NCBI GenBank assembly: GCA_039923855.1
Contig: JBDTBW010000014.1
Location: forward strand, 31,763 to 95,762
Length of the DNA: 64,000 nucleotides
Origin: 66-474 sp039923855
GTDB taxonomy: Bacteria > Pseudomonadota > Gammaproteobacteria > Xanthomonadales > Rhodanobacteraceae
Direction of reading: 5' to 3'
The notes below the pieces were generated by a model, which saw only the letters and a list, made by a program, of their open reading frames with translations, did no database searches and had not been told where the DNA came from. Shown here one piece after another: positions 39,942 to 48,477 of the stretch (positions are counted from its first letter, which is position 1; each line of letters begins with the position of its first letter). Both the position numbers and the translations under genes were made by a program.

Positions 39942-42416
39942 ATGGCCGTTGTCAGCGTATTGATCGCCGCATTTATCGTCACCGCCGCTTGCGCGTATTT
40001 CCGCAGCCGGTTGTGGCTGTGGACGTTGCTCGCCGCGGCGGCGATCGTGATCGCCGGCCTGTTGCTGCGCGTGTGGTTGCCGATGGAGATCGTGCTGGCG
40101 GTTTTCGCTATCGTGTTCGCGCTGCCGCTGAATCTGTTGCCGTTGCGGCGCGCCTTGATCTCCAAACCCCTGTTGCGCGTGTTCCGCCGTGTGTTGCCAA
40201 AATTGTCCGACACCGAACAGACCGCGCTGGATGCGGGCACGGTCGGTTTCGAGGGCGAATTGTTCTCCGGCAAACCGGACTGGTCGCAACTGTTGGCGCA
40301 ACCCAGGCCGCAATTGTCGGCGGAAGAGCAGGCGTTTCTCGACGGCCCCTGCGAGCAGCTTTGCCGGATGACCGACGACTGGCAGATCACCCATGAATTG
40401 GCCGATCTGCCGCCGGAAGTGTGGGATTTCGTCAAGTGTGAGAAGTTCTTCGGCATGATCATCCCGAAGCGCTACGGCGGGCTGCAGTTCTCCGCGCTGG
40501 CGCACTCGGCGGTGCTGCAAAAACTCTCCAGCATTTCCTCGACCTTGGCGTCGAATGTCTCGGTGCCCAATTCGCTCGGCCCCGCGGAACTGCTGCTGCA
40601 TTACGGCAGCGAAGAACAGAAGAATCATTTCCTGCCGCGCTTGGCCGATGGCCGCGAGATTCCGTGCTTTGCCTTGACCGGGCCTTACGCGGGATCGGAT
40701 GCGACGTCGATTCCCGATTACGGCATCGTTTGCAAACAGATGATTGATGGCGTGGAGACGCTCGGCATCGCGCTCACCTTCGACAAGCGTTACATCACGC
40801 TGGCGCCGGTGGCGACGATCATTGGTCTGGCGTTCCGGATGTACGACCCGCAACACCTGCTGGGCGGCCAGGACGATCTTGGCATCACCTTGGCGCTGAT
40901 CTCGCGCGACACGCCGGGGCTGCATATCGGCCGGCGGCATCTGCCGTTGAACGTGCCTTTCCAGAACGGGCCGCTGCATGGCAAGGATGTGTTCGTGCCG
41001 TTGTCGGTGCTGATCGGCGGCGCGCAAATGGCGGGTCAAGGCTGGCGCATGCTGGTCGAGGTTCTTTCTGTCGGACGCGCGATCTCGCTGCCGTCCAATG
41101 CCACCGGCTTCGTGAGGATGGCCGCGGCCGCGACCGGCGCCTACGCGCGTATCCGCAAACAATTCGGGTTGGCGATCGGGCGCTTCGAGGGCGTCGAGGA
41201 CGCGCTCGCGCGCATCGGCGGTTATGCTTACGCGATCGCCGCGTTGTCGCGCGCAACGGCAGCGGCGGTCGATCGTGGCGAAAAACCCGCGGTGCCATCG
41301 GCCATTGCCAAATATCACGCCACCGAACTGGGCCGCGAAGTCGCGCGCGACGCGATGGACGTGCACGGTGGCAAGGGCGTGCAGCTCGGGCCGTCCAATT
41401 ATCTGGGGCGAAGCTGGGAGGGCGCGCCGATCACGATCACGGTGGAAGGCGCCAACATCATGACGCGCAGCCTCATGATCTTCGGCCAGGGCGCGATCCG
41501 CTGTCATCCGTGGGTGTTGAAGGAAATGCGCGCCGCGCAGGAATCCGATCGGGTCAAAGCCGTGCGCGAATTCGACATCGCGTTATTCGGGCATCTGGGT
41601 TTCGGCATTTCCAACGCGGTCCGCAGTTTGGTGCTTGGGTTGATGTTCTCCAGGATCGGCCGCGCGCCTGGAGATGCTTACACCCGACGCTATTACCGCA
41701 AATTGAACCGCTACGCTGCGGCGCTGGCCTTGGTCGCCGACACCGCGATGGGCGTGCTGGGCGGCAGGCTCAAGTTCAAGGAGAAATTGTCGGCGCGCCT
41801 GGGTGACGTGTTGTCGTATTTGTACATCGCGTCCGCGATGTTGAAACGTTACGAGGACGAAGGCCGTCCGGAAGCCGAACGCCCGTTGTTGGCGTGGGCG
41901 TTCCACGACAGCGTGTGGCGGATGCAGATGGCGCTGGACGGTGTCATCCGCAATTTCCCGGTGCGGCCGGTCGCATGGCTGTTGCGCGTTCTGGTGTTTC
42001 CGTTCGGCCGCCGCGAAGTGCCACCGTCGGATCGCCTCGGCCGCCGCGTTGCGGCAACGCTGACCGCGCCGAACGCCGCGCGCGACGCGCTGGTGCACGG
42101 CATTTATCTCACGCCCGCGGGCAACAATCCGGTCGGACGGATGCACGCGCTGCTGCCGGAAGTGGTTGCCGCAGAGCCCGTCGAGCGCAAATTCCTCAAG
42201 GTTCTGAAAACCGGCCAGATCACCGCGCACGATTATTTCGAGCAGTTACTCGAAGCAGAAACACTCGGCGCGATCAACGCAATCGAACGAGCGCAACTGG
42301 AGCGGTTGCGCCGCGCAACCGCGGAGTTCATCGCGGTGGACGATTTCGATTCGAAGGAACTGGAAGCGGCGGTCAAACGCGAATCGACGCCGGCGTCATT
42401 GCGTTCGGTGGCTTAG
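39942..42416 (+). CDS. fadE: Acyl-CoA dehydrogenase, FadE type
   Basis: The 824-residue enzyme catalyses the first oxidation of fatty acid beta-oxidation and passes electrons to ETF. It has two N-terminal membrane helices (residues ~2-40 and 48-66), as FadE does. The dehydrogenase core shows FFGMIIPKRYGGLQFSALAHS, CFALTGPYAGSDATSIPDYG, FGLAIGRFEGVEDALARIGG and the flavin-site DVHGGKGVQLGPSNYLGR. A long C-terminal extension (about 590-824) is typical of FadE. ATG 39942 is preceded by AGAGGTGA. ETF-ubiquinone oxidoreductase at 1.9-3.5 kb could complete the electron path. Confidence 0.95.
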   Translation: MAVVSVLIAAFIVTAACAYFRSRLWLWTLLAAAAIVIAGLLLRVWLPMEIVLAVFAIVFALPLNLLPLRRALISKPLLRVFRRVLPKLSDTEQTALDAGTVGFEGELFSGKPDWSQLLAQPRPQLSAEEQAFLDGPCEQLCRMTDDWQITHELADLPPEVWDFVKCEKFFGMIIPKRYGGLQFSALAHSAVLQKLSSISSTLASNVSVPNSLGPAELLLHYGSEEQKNHFLPRLADGREIPCFALTGPYAGSDATSIPDYGIVCKQMIDGVETLGIALTFDKRYITLAPVATIIGLAFRMYDPQHLLGGQDDLGITLALISRDTPGLHIGRRHLPLNVPFQNGPLHGKDVFVPLSVLIGGAQMAGQGWRMLVEVLSVGRAISLPSNATGFVRMAAAATGAYARIRKQFGLAIGRFEGVEDALARIGGYAYAIAALSRATAAAVDRGEKPAVPSAIAKYHATELGREVARDAMDVHGGKGVQLGPSNYLGRSWEGAPITITVEGANIMTRSLMIFGQGAIRCHPWVLKEMRAAQESDRVKAVREFDIALFGHLGFGISNAVRSLVLGLMFSRIGRAPGDAYTRRYYRKLNRYAAALALVADTAMGVLGGRLKFKEKLSARLGDVLSYLYIASAMLKRYEDEGRPEAERPLLAWAFHDSVWRMQMALDGVIRNFPVRPVAWLLRVLVFPFGRREVPPSDRLGRRVAATLTAPNAARDALVHGIYLTPAGNNPVGRMHALLPEVVAAEPVERKFLKVLKTGQITAHDYFEQLLEAETLGAINAIERAQLERLRRATAEFIAVDDFDSKELEAAVKRESTPASLRSVA

Positions 42417-42443
42417 CCCTTCCTTGGGATCAGGAGGTGAAGC

Positions 42444-42821
42444 ATGCGCAGCGAAATCCTGGTTTACCTGTGTGGCTTGCATAGTCTTGGCTTTGCCTTT
42501 TTCCATGCGGGATTTTGGAAACTATTCGATTGGCCTGGCGCGTTACGGCAGACCAATGTAGCGACGCGCGCGGTCACGCAAATTCTCAATTTGCGGATGA
42601 TATACGTGTTCCTCGGTGTTGCCGCCTTATGTTTTCTGTTACCCGGTGAGCTGCTTGGCACACGATTGGGTCGCGTTATTCTTGGCGGCATGTCGCTGTT
42701 CTGGGTCGGCCGCACGATCGAGCAGTTCGTATTTCTGCGGATCAATCGACCTATGGTGCACACACTGACTGCATTATTCGTCATTGGCGCATTGCTGTTC
42801 GCGCTGCCGCTGTTCGGCTGA
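42444..42821 (+). CDS. Small four-helix membrane protein
   Basis: The 125-residue protein has four predicted transmembrane segments (around residues 5-25, 52-70, 78-95, 105-122) with GFWKLFDWPGAL between the first two. The family is not recognised. A strong GGAGGTGA site lies before ATG 42444. It follows fadE by 27 bases on the same strand, so it is probably in the same transcript. The function is unknown. Confidence 0.7.
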   Translation: MRSEILVYLCGLHSLGFAFFHAGFWKLFDWPGALRQTNVATRAVTQILNLRMIYVFLGVAALCFLLPGELLGTRLGRVILGGMSLFWVGRTIEQFVFLRINRPMVHTLTALFVIGALLFALPLFG

Positions 42822-42862
42822 TGCCGTGATGCTGACGGTCGGGTCGGATGTCCTCGCCGTGC

Positions 42863-43972
42863 TCAGTACACCACCACGCTGCGGATCGACTCGCCCGCGT
42901 GCATCAATTCGAAGCCGCGGTTGATGTCGGCGAGTTCCAGCGTATGCGTGATCAGCGGATCGATTTCGATCTTGCCCTCCATGTACCAGTCCACGATCTT
43001 CGGCACATCGGTGCGTCCGCGCGCGCCGCCGAAGGCGCTGCCTTTCCAGACGCGCCCCGTGACGAGCTGGAACGGCCGCGTGGAAATCTCCTGGCCGGCG
43101 CCGGCGACGCCGATGATCACCGACACGCCCCAGCCCTTATGGCAGCACTCCAGCGCCTGGCGCATGGTCTTGACATTGCCGATGCATTCGAACGAATAGT
43201 CGGCGCCGCCGCGGGTCAATGACACCAGATACTTCACCAGGTCCTCGCCGGCCTCGTTGGGGTTGACGAAGTGGGTCATGCCGAAGCGTTCGGCCAACAC
43301 TTTGCGTGCCGGATTGATGTCGACACCGACGATCATGATTGCACCGGCCAGCCGCGCGCCCTGGATCACGTTCAAGCCGATGCCGCCGAGTCCGAACACG
43401 ACCACTTTGGAACCGGGCTCGACTTTTGCGGTATTGATCACCGCGCCCACGCCGGTGGTGACGCCGCAGCCGATGTAGCAGACCTTGTCGAACGGTGCGT
43501 CCTCGCGGATCTTCGCCAGCGCGATTTCCGTCAGCACGGTGCATTGCGCGAAGGTCGAGGTACCCATGTAGTGATGCAGCGGTTTGCCGTCCAGCGAAAA
43601 CCGGCTGCTGCCGTCGGGCATCACGCCTTTGCCTTGCGTCTCGCGGATCGCCTGGCACAGATTGGTCTTAGGGTTGAGGCAGTATTCGCACTCGCGGCAT
43701 TCCGGTGTGTACAGCGGAATGACGTGATCGCCGCGGCGCACCGATTTCACCCCGGCGCCGACTTCGACCACGATGCCCGCGCCCTCATGGCCCAGAATCG
43801 CCGGAAACAGCCCTTCCGGATCATCGCCCGACAAGGTGTAGGCGTCGGTGTGACAGATGCCGGTGGCTTTCAGCTCGACCAGTACTTCGCCCGCGCGCGG
43901 GTCTTCGAGATCCACGGTCTCGATGCGCAGCGGCGCCCCAGCATGGTGCGCGACGGCTGCTTTGACTTTCAT
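42863..43972 (-). CDS. S-(hydroxymethyl)glutathione dehydrogenase / class III alcohol dehydrogenase
   Basis: The 369-residue zinc enzyme oxidises the spontaneous adduct of formaldehyde and glutathione, removing formaldehyde, and also acts on S-nitrosoglutathione. Catalytic zinc ligands are Cys40 in TGICHTDAY and His62 in GHEG; the structural zinc cysteines are 92, 95, 98 and 106. The NAD site is GLGGIGLNVIQGAR. The glutathione-specific class III pattern (VIPLYTPECRECEYC, PLITHTLELADINRGFELM) is clear. ATG 43972 is chosen; the longer frame to 44203 lies in prfC. Confidence 0.96.
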   Translation of the reverse strand: MKVKAAVAHHAGAPLRIETVDLEDPRAGEVLVELKATGICHTDAYTLSGDDPEGLFPAILGHEGAGIVVEVGAGVKSVRRGDHVIPLYTPECRECEYCLNPKTNLCQAIRETQGKGVMPDGSSRFSLDGKPLHHYMGTSTFAQCTVLTEIALAKIREDAPFDKVCYIGCGVTTGVGAVINTAKVEPGSKVVVFGLGGIGLNVIQGARLAGAIMIVGVDINPARKVLAERFGMTHFVNPNEAGEDLVKYLVSLTRGGADYSFECIGNVKTMRQALECCHKGWGVSVIIGVAGAGQEISTRPFQLVTGRVWKGSAFGGARGRTDVPKIVDWYMEGKIEIDPLITHTLELADINRGFELMHAGESIRSVVVY

Positions 43973-44021
43973 CCGATGCCCTCGCCAGGTTCGAGCAAAC
44001 GTCGAGTGTAATGCCGCGCGC

Positions 44022-45629
44022 TTAGCCGGGCGTCGCCACCGCGCCGGCGTGCTCGCGCGTGGCCGCGAACGACACCTTGGGCCAACGTTCCTGCGCCAGT
44101 TGCAGATTGACGCGGGTAGGCGCGAGGTAAACCAGTTCGCCGGCCGCGTCCAGCGCCAGATTCGACGCGTTGCGCTCGCGGAATTCCGCCAGCATTTTCG
44201 CATCCTCGCAATGGATCCAGCGCGCGGTGGCGACGGCTACGTTCTCGAATCCGCAGTCGACGCCGTATTCGTCCTTCAGCCGGTACGCAACCACCTCGAA
44301 TTGCAGCACGCCGACCGCGCCGAGGATCAAATCGTTCGACATCAGCGGTCGGAAGAACTGGGTGGCGCCTTCTTCGGATAATTGCGCAAGGCCTTTTTGC
44401 AGTGCCTTCATCTTCAGCGGATCGCGCAGTCGCGCGCGACGAAACAGTTCCGGCGCGAAGTTGGGAATGCCGGTGAAGAACAGCGCCTCGCCTTCGGTGA
44501 ATGCGTCGCCGATCGAAATGGTGCCGTGGTTATGCAGCCCGATCACATCGCCGGGGTAGGCCGCGTCCACGATCTCGCGGTCGGATGCCATGAAGGTCAA
44601 GGCATTGGCGAGTTTGGTCTCCTTGCCGGTGCGCACCTGCAGCGCTTTCATGCCACTGCGGTAATTGCCCGAGCAGATGCGCAGGAACGCGACGCGGTCG
44701 CGGTGCTGCGGATCCATATTGGCCTGGATCTTGAACACGAAACCGGCGAGTTTGTCCTCGTCGGGTGTCACCTCGCGCGTGCTGGTCGCGCGCGGTTTCG
44801 GCGATGGCGCGTGTTCGACGAAAAAATCCAGCAGCGGCTGCACGCCGAAATTGTTGACCGCCGAGCCGAAGAACACTGGCGTCTGTTTGCCGGCGAGATA
44901 GGCCTGTGCGTCGAACGGGTGCGAGGCGCCGCGCACCAGTTCCAGTTCCCCGCGCAGTTCGTCGAAGGCTTGCACGCCGATCCGCTCGTGCAATTGGGGA
45001 TCGTCGAGACCTTTGAAAATCGTTGAGTCCTGCCGGGTGAAATTGCGGCCCGGCGTGTAAAGGTGCACTTCGTCGTCGAGCAGGTGGTAAACGCCACGCA
45101 AGCGCTGGCCCATGCCGAGCGGCCATGTGACCGGCGCGCACTGAATCTTGAGCACCGACTCCACTTCGTCCAGCAGATCGATCGGCGCGTGGCCTTCGCG
45201 GTCTAGCTTGTTGATGAAGGTCATGATCGGCGTGTCGCGCAACCGGCACACGTCCATCAGCTTGATGGTGCGTTCCTCCACGCCCTTGGCGCAGTCGATC
45301 ACCATCAGCGCGGAATCGACCGCGGTCAGTACGCGGTAGGTGTCCTCGGAAAAATCCGCGTGGCCGGGGGTGTCGAGCAGGTTGACGATGCGGCCTTCGT
45401 AAGGAAACTGCATCACCGAGCTGGTGACGGAAATCCCGCGCTCCTTTTCCAGCGCCATCCAGTCGGAGGTCGCATGACGTGCGGCCTTGCGCGACTTCAC
45501 CGAGCCCGCCATCTGGATCGCGCCGCCGAACAGCAACAGCTTCTCGGTCAGCGTGGTCTTGCCGGCATCCGGATGCGAAATGATCGCGAAGGTGCGCCGG
45601 CGCGCGGTTTCGGTTTGATGGTTCGCCAT
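44022..45629 (-). CDS. prfC: Peptide chain release factor 3
   Basis: The 535-residue translational GTPase recycles RF1/RF2 from the ribosome after termination. G1 is ISHPDAGKTTLTEK (residues 17-30), G3 DTPGHADFSEDTYR, G4 NKLDREGHAP; the RF3-specific KSRKAARHATSDWMALEKER segment is present. ATG 45629 gives the standard N-terminus; the frame extends to 45992 without similarity. It lies 49 bases upstream of the dehydrogenase gene on the same strand. Confidence 0.97.
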   Translation of the reverse strand: MANHQTETARRRTFAIISHPDAGKTTLTEKLLLFGGAIQMAGSVKSRKAARHATSDWMALEKERGISVTSSVMQFPYEGRIVNLLDTPGHADFSEDTYRVLTAVDSALMVIDCAKGVEERTIKLMDVCRLRDTPIMTFINKLDREGHAPIDLLDEVESVLKIQCAPVTWPLGMGQRLRGVYHLLDDEVHLYTPGRNFTRQDSTIFKGLDDPQLHERIGVQAFDELRGELELVRGASHPFDAQAYLAGKQTPVFFGSAVNNFGVQPLLDFFVEHAPSPKPRATSTREVTPDEDKLAGFVFKIQANMDPQHRDRVAFLRICSGNYRSGMKALQVRTGKETKLANALTFMASDREIVDAAYPGDVIGLHNHGTISIGDAFTEGEALFFTGIPNFAPELFRRARLRDPLKMKALQKGLAQLSEEGATQFFRPLMSNDLILGAVGVLQFEVVAYRLKDEYGVDCGFENVAVATARWIHCEDAKMLAEFRERNASNLALDAAGELVYLAPTRVNLQLAQERWPKVSFAATREHAGAVATPG

Positions 45630-45709
45630 GAATAAGCACCGATTGGCAAGCATACTGGCAACAAACCGGTCATTATAGAGCGTAGGTGAGGTTGCCAGCG
45701 GCGTTGCGG

Positions 45710-46846
45710 TCAAGCCGGCGCGCTGGCCTCGATAAATAGTGAATAGTGCGCATCGCCATGCCTGGCGCTGGCGGAATGACTGGCGCGATCCACTCGAAGT
45801 TCGGGAACGGCGCTGGCGTCGAAGTCCGAGCGCACGATATCGACGAATCCAGCGCGGCCCAGGGTCGCCGACAGGGTTTCGTAGTCGTAACCGAATTTGT
45901 GGCTCATCAACAACCACGCCGGGTGCGGCCCGGCGCCAGCGTAGGCAAGGAAATGTTCGATGCGCGTGGTCAGTGCGATATCGCCGCCCCAATTGGGCAC
46001 GCGTCCCGCGAACCAGTCTAGATCGTTGCGAACATAAGCATCGATCGCCTGCCCGATATCGGGGACCACGATGCGGAGGCGGCCACGGGGTGTCAGCACC
46101 CGCCGCAATTCACCGATGAAGTTATCGACTTCGCCCGGGTACCAGAGATGTTCGAGAAAATGCGCGAGATAAATGAAATCCGTGCTGCCATCCGCGAAAG
46201 GAAGCCCCCACAACAGATTGAGCGCCAGCGGAGACGGATGACGGTCGATATTGATCCAGCCAGGCAAGTGCTGATCGCCGCAACCGATATGCAATTTCAA
46301 TCCCCGGCTTTGCCGATCCAGTCCGAGCTTCGTCAGTTGACCGCGCAGATATTCCGCGCGTTGTGATGCCAGTTCCCAGCGGATGGCGTTCAACGCCGCG
46401 CGCAGGTTGTCCAATCGGTCCTCGATGGCGACCCCGGTCGTGTCCAGAGCCTCCAGCACAGTTGCACCCATGCCATTCAGATCGCCGGCAAGCGCGTAAA
46501 CATCCTGGGCCAGTGCCTTCAGCGCGTTGTTTGCGTGTTCGATGCGACGATCGGCATCTGTCGGCTTTTCATTCCCGGCCGCAATCAGCACGCCGTGCAG
46601 GAGCAAATGCCGCAGCAATGCTTCGGCTTGCGCGCGCTCGCCCGATGGCAAATCGGCAAGGACGTTCGCCACGTTCCGGGTCTTGGCGAAGTCCAGCAAC
46701 CAGGCAAGCAAGCTTGAATTATCTGTATGCAAAGCAACGAGGCTTTCTCCGGTCTGCATGAATATGCGACCCCCACGTGCGCGTATCGTGGCGTCAGGCG
46801 CGAGCATCAGCGCTGCGGGGAGCGGCGTGGAGCTTTGCGTATTCAT
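45710..46846 (-). CDS. SAM-dependent methyltransferase with an N-terminal helical domain
   Basis: The 378-residue protein has a C-terminal class I methyltransferase: motif I LKLHIGCGDQHLPGWINID near residue 184-202, LPFADGSTDFIYLAHFLEHL, and RVLTPRGRLRIVVPD. The N-terminal ~180 residues are helical with leucine-rich stretches and not recognised; they may bind the substrate. Methyltransferases with this GCG-GWINID pattern often modify surface sugars. ATG 46846 (MNTQSS) is chosen; a longer frame to 46942 is possible. It is divergent from the methionine operon across a 138-base region with the MetJ operator. Confidence 0.78.
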   Translation of the reverse strand: MNTQSSTPLPAALMLAPDATIRARGGRIFMQTGESLVALHTDNSSLLAWLLDFAKTRNVANVLADLPSGERAQAEALLRHLLLHGVLIAAGNEKPTDADRRIEHANNALKALAQDVYALAGDLNGMGATVLEALDTTGVAIEDRLDNLRAALNAIRWELASQRAEYLRGQLTKLGLDRQSRGLKLHIGCGDQHLPGWINIDRHPSPLALNLLWGLPFADGSTDFIYLAHFLEHLWYPGEVDNFIGELRRVLTPRGRLRIVVPDIGQAIDAYVRNDLDWFAGRVPNWGGDIALTTRIEHFLAYAGAGPHPAWLLMSHKFGYDYETLSATLGRAGFVDIVRSDFDASAVPELRVDRASHSASARHGDAHYSLFIEASAPA

Positions 46847-46983
46847 TCTCCGAGGCAGTCTATCGCGGTTACGGACTCTGGATGCTGCGCGGGAAGAATG
46901 TCGCCGGACGAGGATCATGCCGGGACGGTTTGTGGTTGGCATTTTCGCTTGCTGCTCGTGGCTACTTAAATGTCTGGGCGTAT

Positions 46984-46999
46984 AGACGTCTAAACGTCT
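46984..46999. promoter_or_regulatory. MetJ operator (two tandem met boxes)
   Basis: AGACGTCT (46984-46991) is a perfect met box and AAACGTCT (46992-46999) is a 7/8 match placed directly in register. It ends one base before the -35 of the metB promoter. MetJ, encoded at 11117-11623, binds such tandem 8-mers cooperatively with SAM. Confidence 0.85.
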
Positions 47000-47000
47000 A

Positions 47001-47029
47001 TTGACGTATAAACTGAAGCGCGCTAGAGT
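47001..47029 (+). promoter_or_regulatory. Promoter of the metB-hom operon
   Basis: TTGACG (47001-47006) and TAGAGT (47024-47029) are separated by exactly 17 bases, 5/6 and 4/6 to consensus. Transcription would start near 47036, just before the SAM riboswitch. Confidence 0.7.
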
Positions 47030-47043
47030 GTGTCCAACAACCC

Positions 47044-47150
47044 ATCATGACCGGCTGAGGGACAGGCCCTTTGAAGCCGGGGCAACCCGCGCGGAATCGC
47101 CCGCGCAAGGTGCCAAGTCCTGCGGAGATCCGGTTCAGGGCCGGATCGCC
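47044..47150 (+). ncRNA. SAM-I (S-box) riboswitch
   Basis: The leader carries the S-box core: GAGGGACAGGCCC, TTTGAAGCC, GGGGCAACC, then a GC-rich stem (CCCGCGCGG with CGCCCGCGC) and AAGGTGCCAAGTCCTGC. The P1 stem pairs ACCGG (47050-47054) with CCGGT (47130-47134). The 3' P1 strand also lies in an alternative hairpin GATCCGG-(7)-CCGGATC (47127-47147), so SAM binding and this hairpin should exclude each other. No T-run follows, so control is probably of translation or by rho. SAM excess should lower metB-hom expression. Confidence 0.9.
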
Positions 47151-47256
47151 GGGAGATGGTTCGAAGCGTGGGCGCGCGGGCACTCCTCCCTTCGCGCGTC
47201 CGCGCCGAGACCTCCGACCGCCGCATGGACGCCGATGCCACGGGCCGGAGATCGCG

Positions 47257-48477
47257 ATGAGCCTCGACATACATTTCGCCAAATCCACGCCACGTGCATC
47301 GTGTACCCGCGCGGTGCGTGCGGGTATCGAAACCGACACCCAGCACGGCGCGGTGGTGCCGCCGCTACACCTTTCCAGCAATTTTGCCTTCGCCGGCTTC
47401 AATGGGAAGCGCAATTACGACTACACCCGCAGCGGCAATCCGACCCGCGATTTACTCGCCGATGCCTTGTGCGAACTGGAAGGCGGCGCCGGCGCGGTGG
47501 TGACGGGGAGCGGCATGGCGGCTGTCGCGCTGGTACTGGAATTGGTGCCGCCCGATGCCACGATCGTCGTCGCGCACGATTGCTACGGTGGCACCTGGCG
47601 ATTGCTGGATGCGTGGGCGAAGAAGGGGCGTTTCAAGGCGTTGTTCGTCGATCTCACCGATACGCGCGCATTGGCCACGGCATTGGCGCAAAGGCCGGCG
47701 CTGGTGTGGGTGGAAACGCCCTCCAATCCGCTGCTGCGGATCACCGATATCCGCCACGTCGCGCAAGCCGCGCATGCGGTGGATGCTTTGTGCGTGGTCG
47801 ACAACACCTTCCTGTCGCCGGCGCTGCAGCAGCCGCTGTCTTTGGGCGCCGACATCGTGGTGCACTCGACCACCAAATACATCAACGGTCACAGCGACGT
47901 GGTCGGCGGCGCGGTGATCGCGAAAGACACCGCGATCGCCGAACAGTTGAAATGGTGGGGAAATTGTTTGGGACTCACCGGCGCGCCGTTCGACAGTTGG
48001 TTGACGTTGCGCGGCCTGCGCACGCTTTCGACCCGATTGCGCGCGCATCAGGAAAACGCGGAAATGATCGCCGCATTGTTGCAGGCACATCCGGCGGTCG
48101 CGCGGCTGTACTGGCCGGGCTTGCCCTCACATCCCGGCCACGCCCTGGCGGCGCGCCAGCAAGCGGGATTCGGCGCGATGTTGAGTTTCGAACTGCAGGG
48201 TGGCGAGCCCGCGGTCCGTACATTTCTCGACGGCTTGCGATACGTCACGCTGGCCGAGTCGCTAGGCGGCGTGGAAAGCCTGATCGCGCATCCGGCCACG
48301 ATGACGCATGCGTCGATGAGCGCGGAGACGCGGCGCGCCGCGGGCGTTTCCGACACCTTGTTGCGCTTGTCGTGTGGCATCGAGGACGCGAATGACTTGT
48401 GCGCCGATCTCGGCGCCGCGCTGGAGCGTGCCAACGCTGCGGCGGAATGCACGCGCGCGGACGAGGTAACGGCATGA
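47257..48477 (+). CDS. metB: Cystathionine gamma-synthase / O-succinylhomoserine (thiol)-lyase
   Basis: The 406-residue PLP enzyme of the Cys/Met metabolism family joins an activated homoserine to cysteine (or sulfide) on the way to methionine. The PLP lysine is Lys207 in HSTTKYINGHSD; other motifs are YDYTRSGNPTRDLLADAL, VETPSNPLL and VVDNTFLSP. The family also includes MetC and MetZ; context with a SAM riboswitch and homoserine dehydrogenase favours MetB. ATG 47257 gives the normal N-terminus; the longer frame starts inside the riboswitch. It overlaps the next gene by ATGA. Confidence 0.9.
   Translation: MSLDIHFAKSTPRASCTRAVRAGIETDTQHGAVVPPLHLSSNFAFAGFNGKRNYDYTRSGNPTRDLLADALCELEGGAGAVVTGSGMAAVALVLELVPPDATIVVAHDCYGGTWRLLDAWAKKGRFKALFVDLTDTRALATALAQRPALVWVETPSNPLLRITDIRHVAQAAHAVDALCVVDNTFLSPALQQPLSLGADIVVHSTTKYINGHSDVVGGAVIAKDTAIAEQLKWWGNCLGLTGAPFDSWLTLRGLRTLSTRLRAHQENAEMIAALLQAHPAVARLYWPGLPSHPGHALAARQQAGFGAMLSFELQGGEPAVRTFLDGLRYVTLAESLGGVESLIAHPATMTHASMSAETRRAAGVSDTLLRLSCGIEDANDLCADLGAALERANAAAECTRADEVTA

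Noticed and set aside
39795..41507. 570-codon minus-strand open frame opposite fadE
   Set aside because: Composition rich in Arg/His/Gln without domains; fadE on the other strand has clear motifs throughout.
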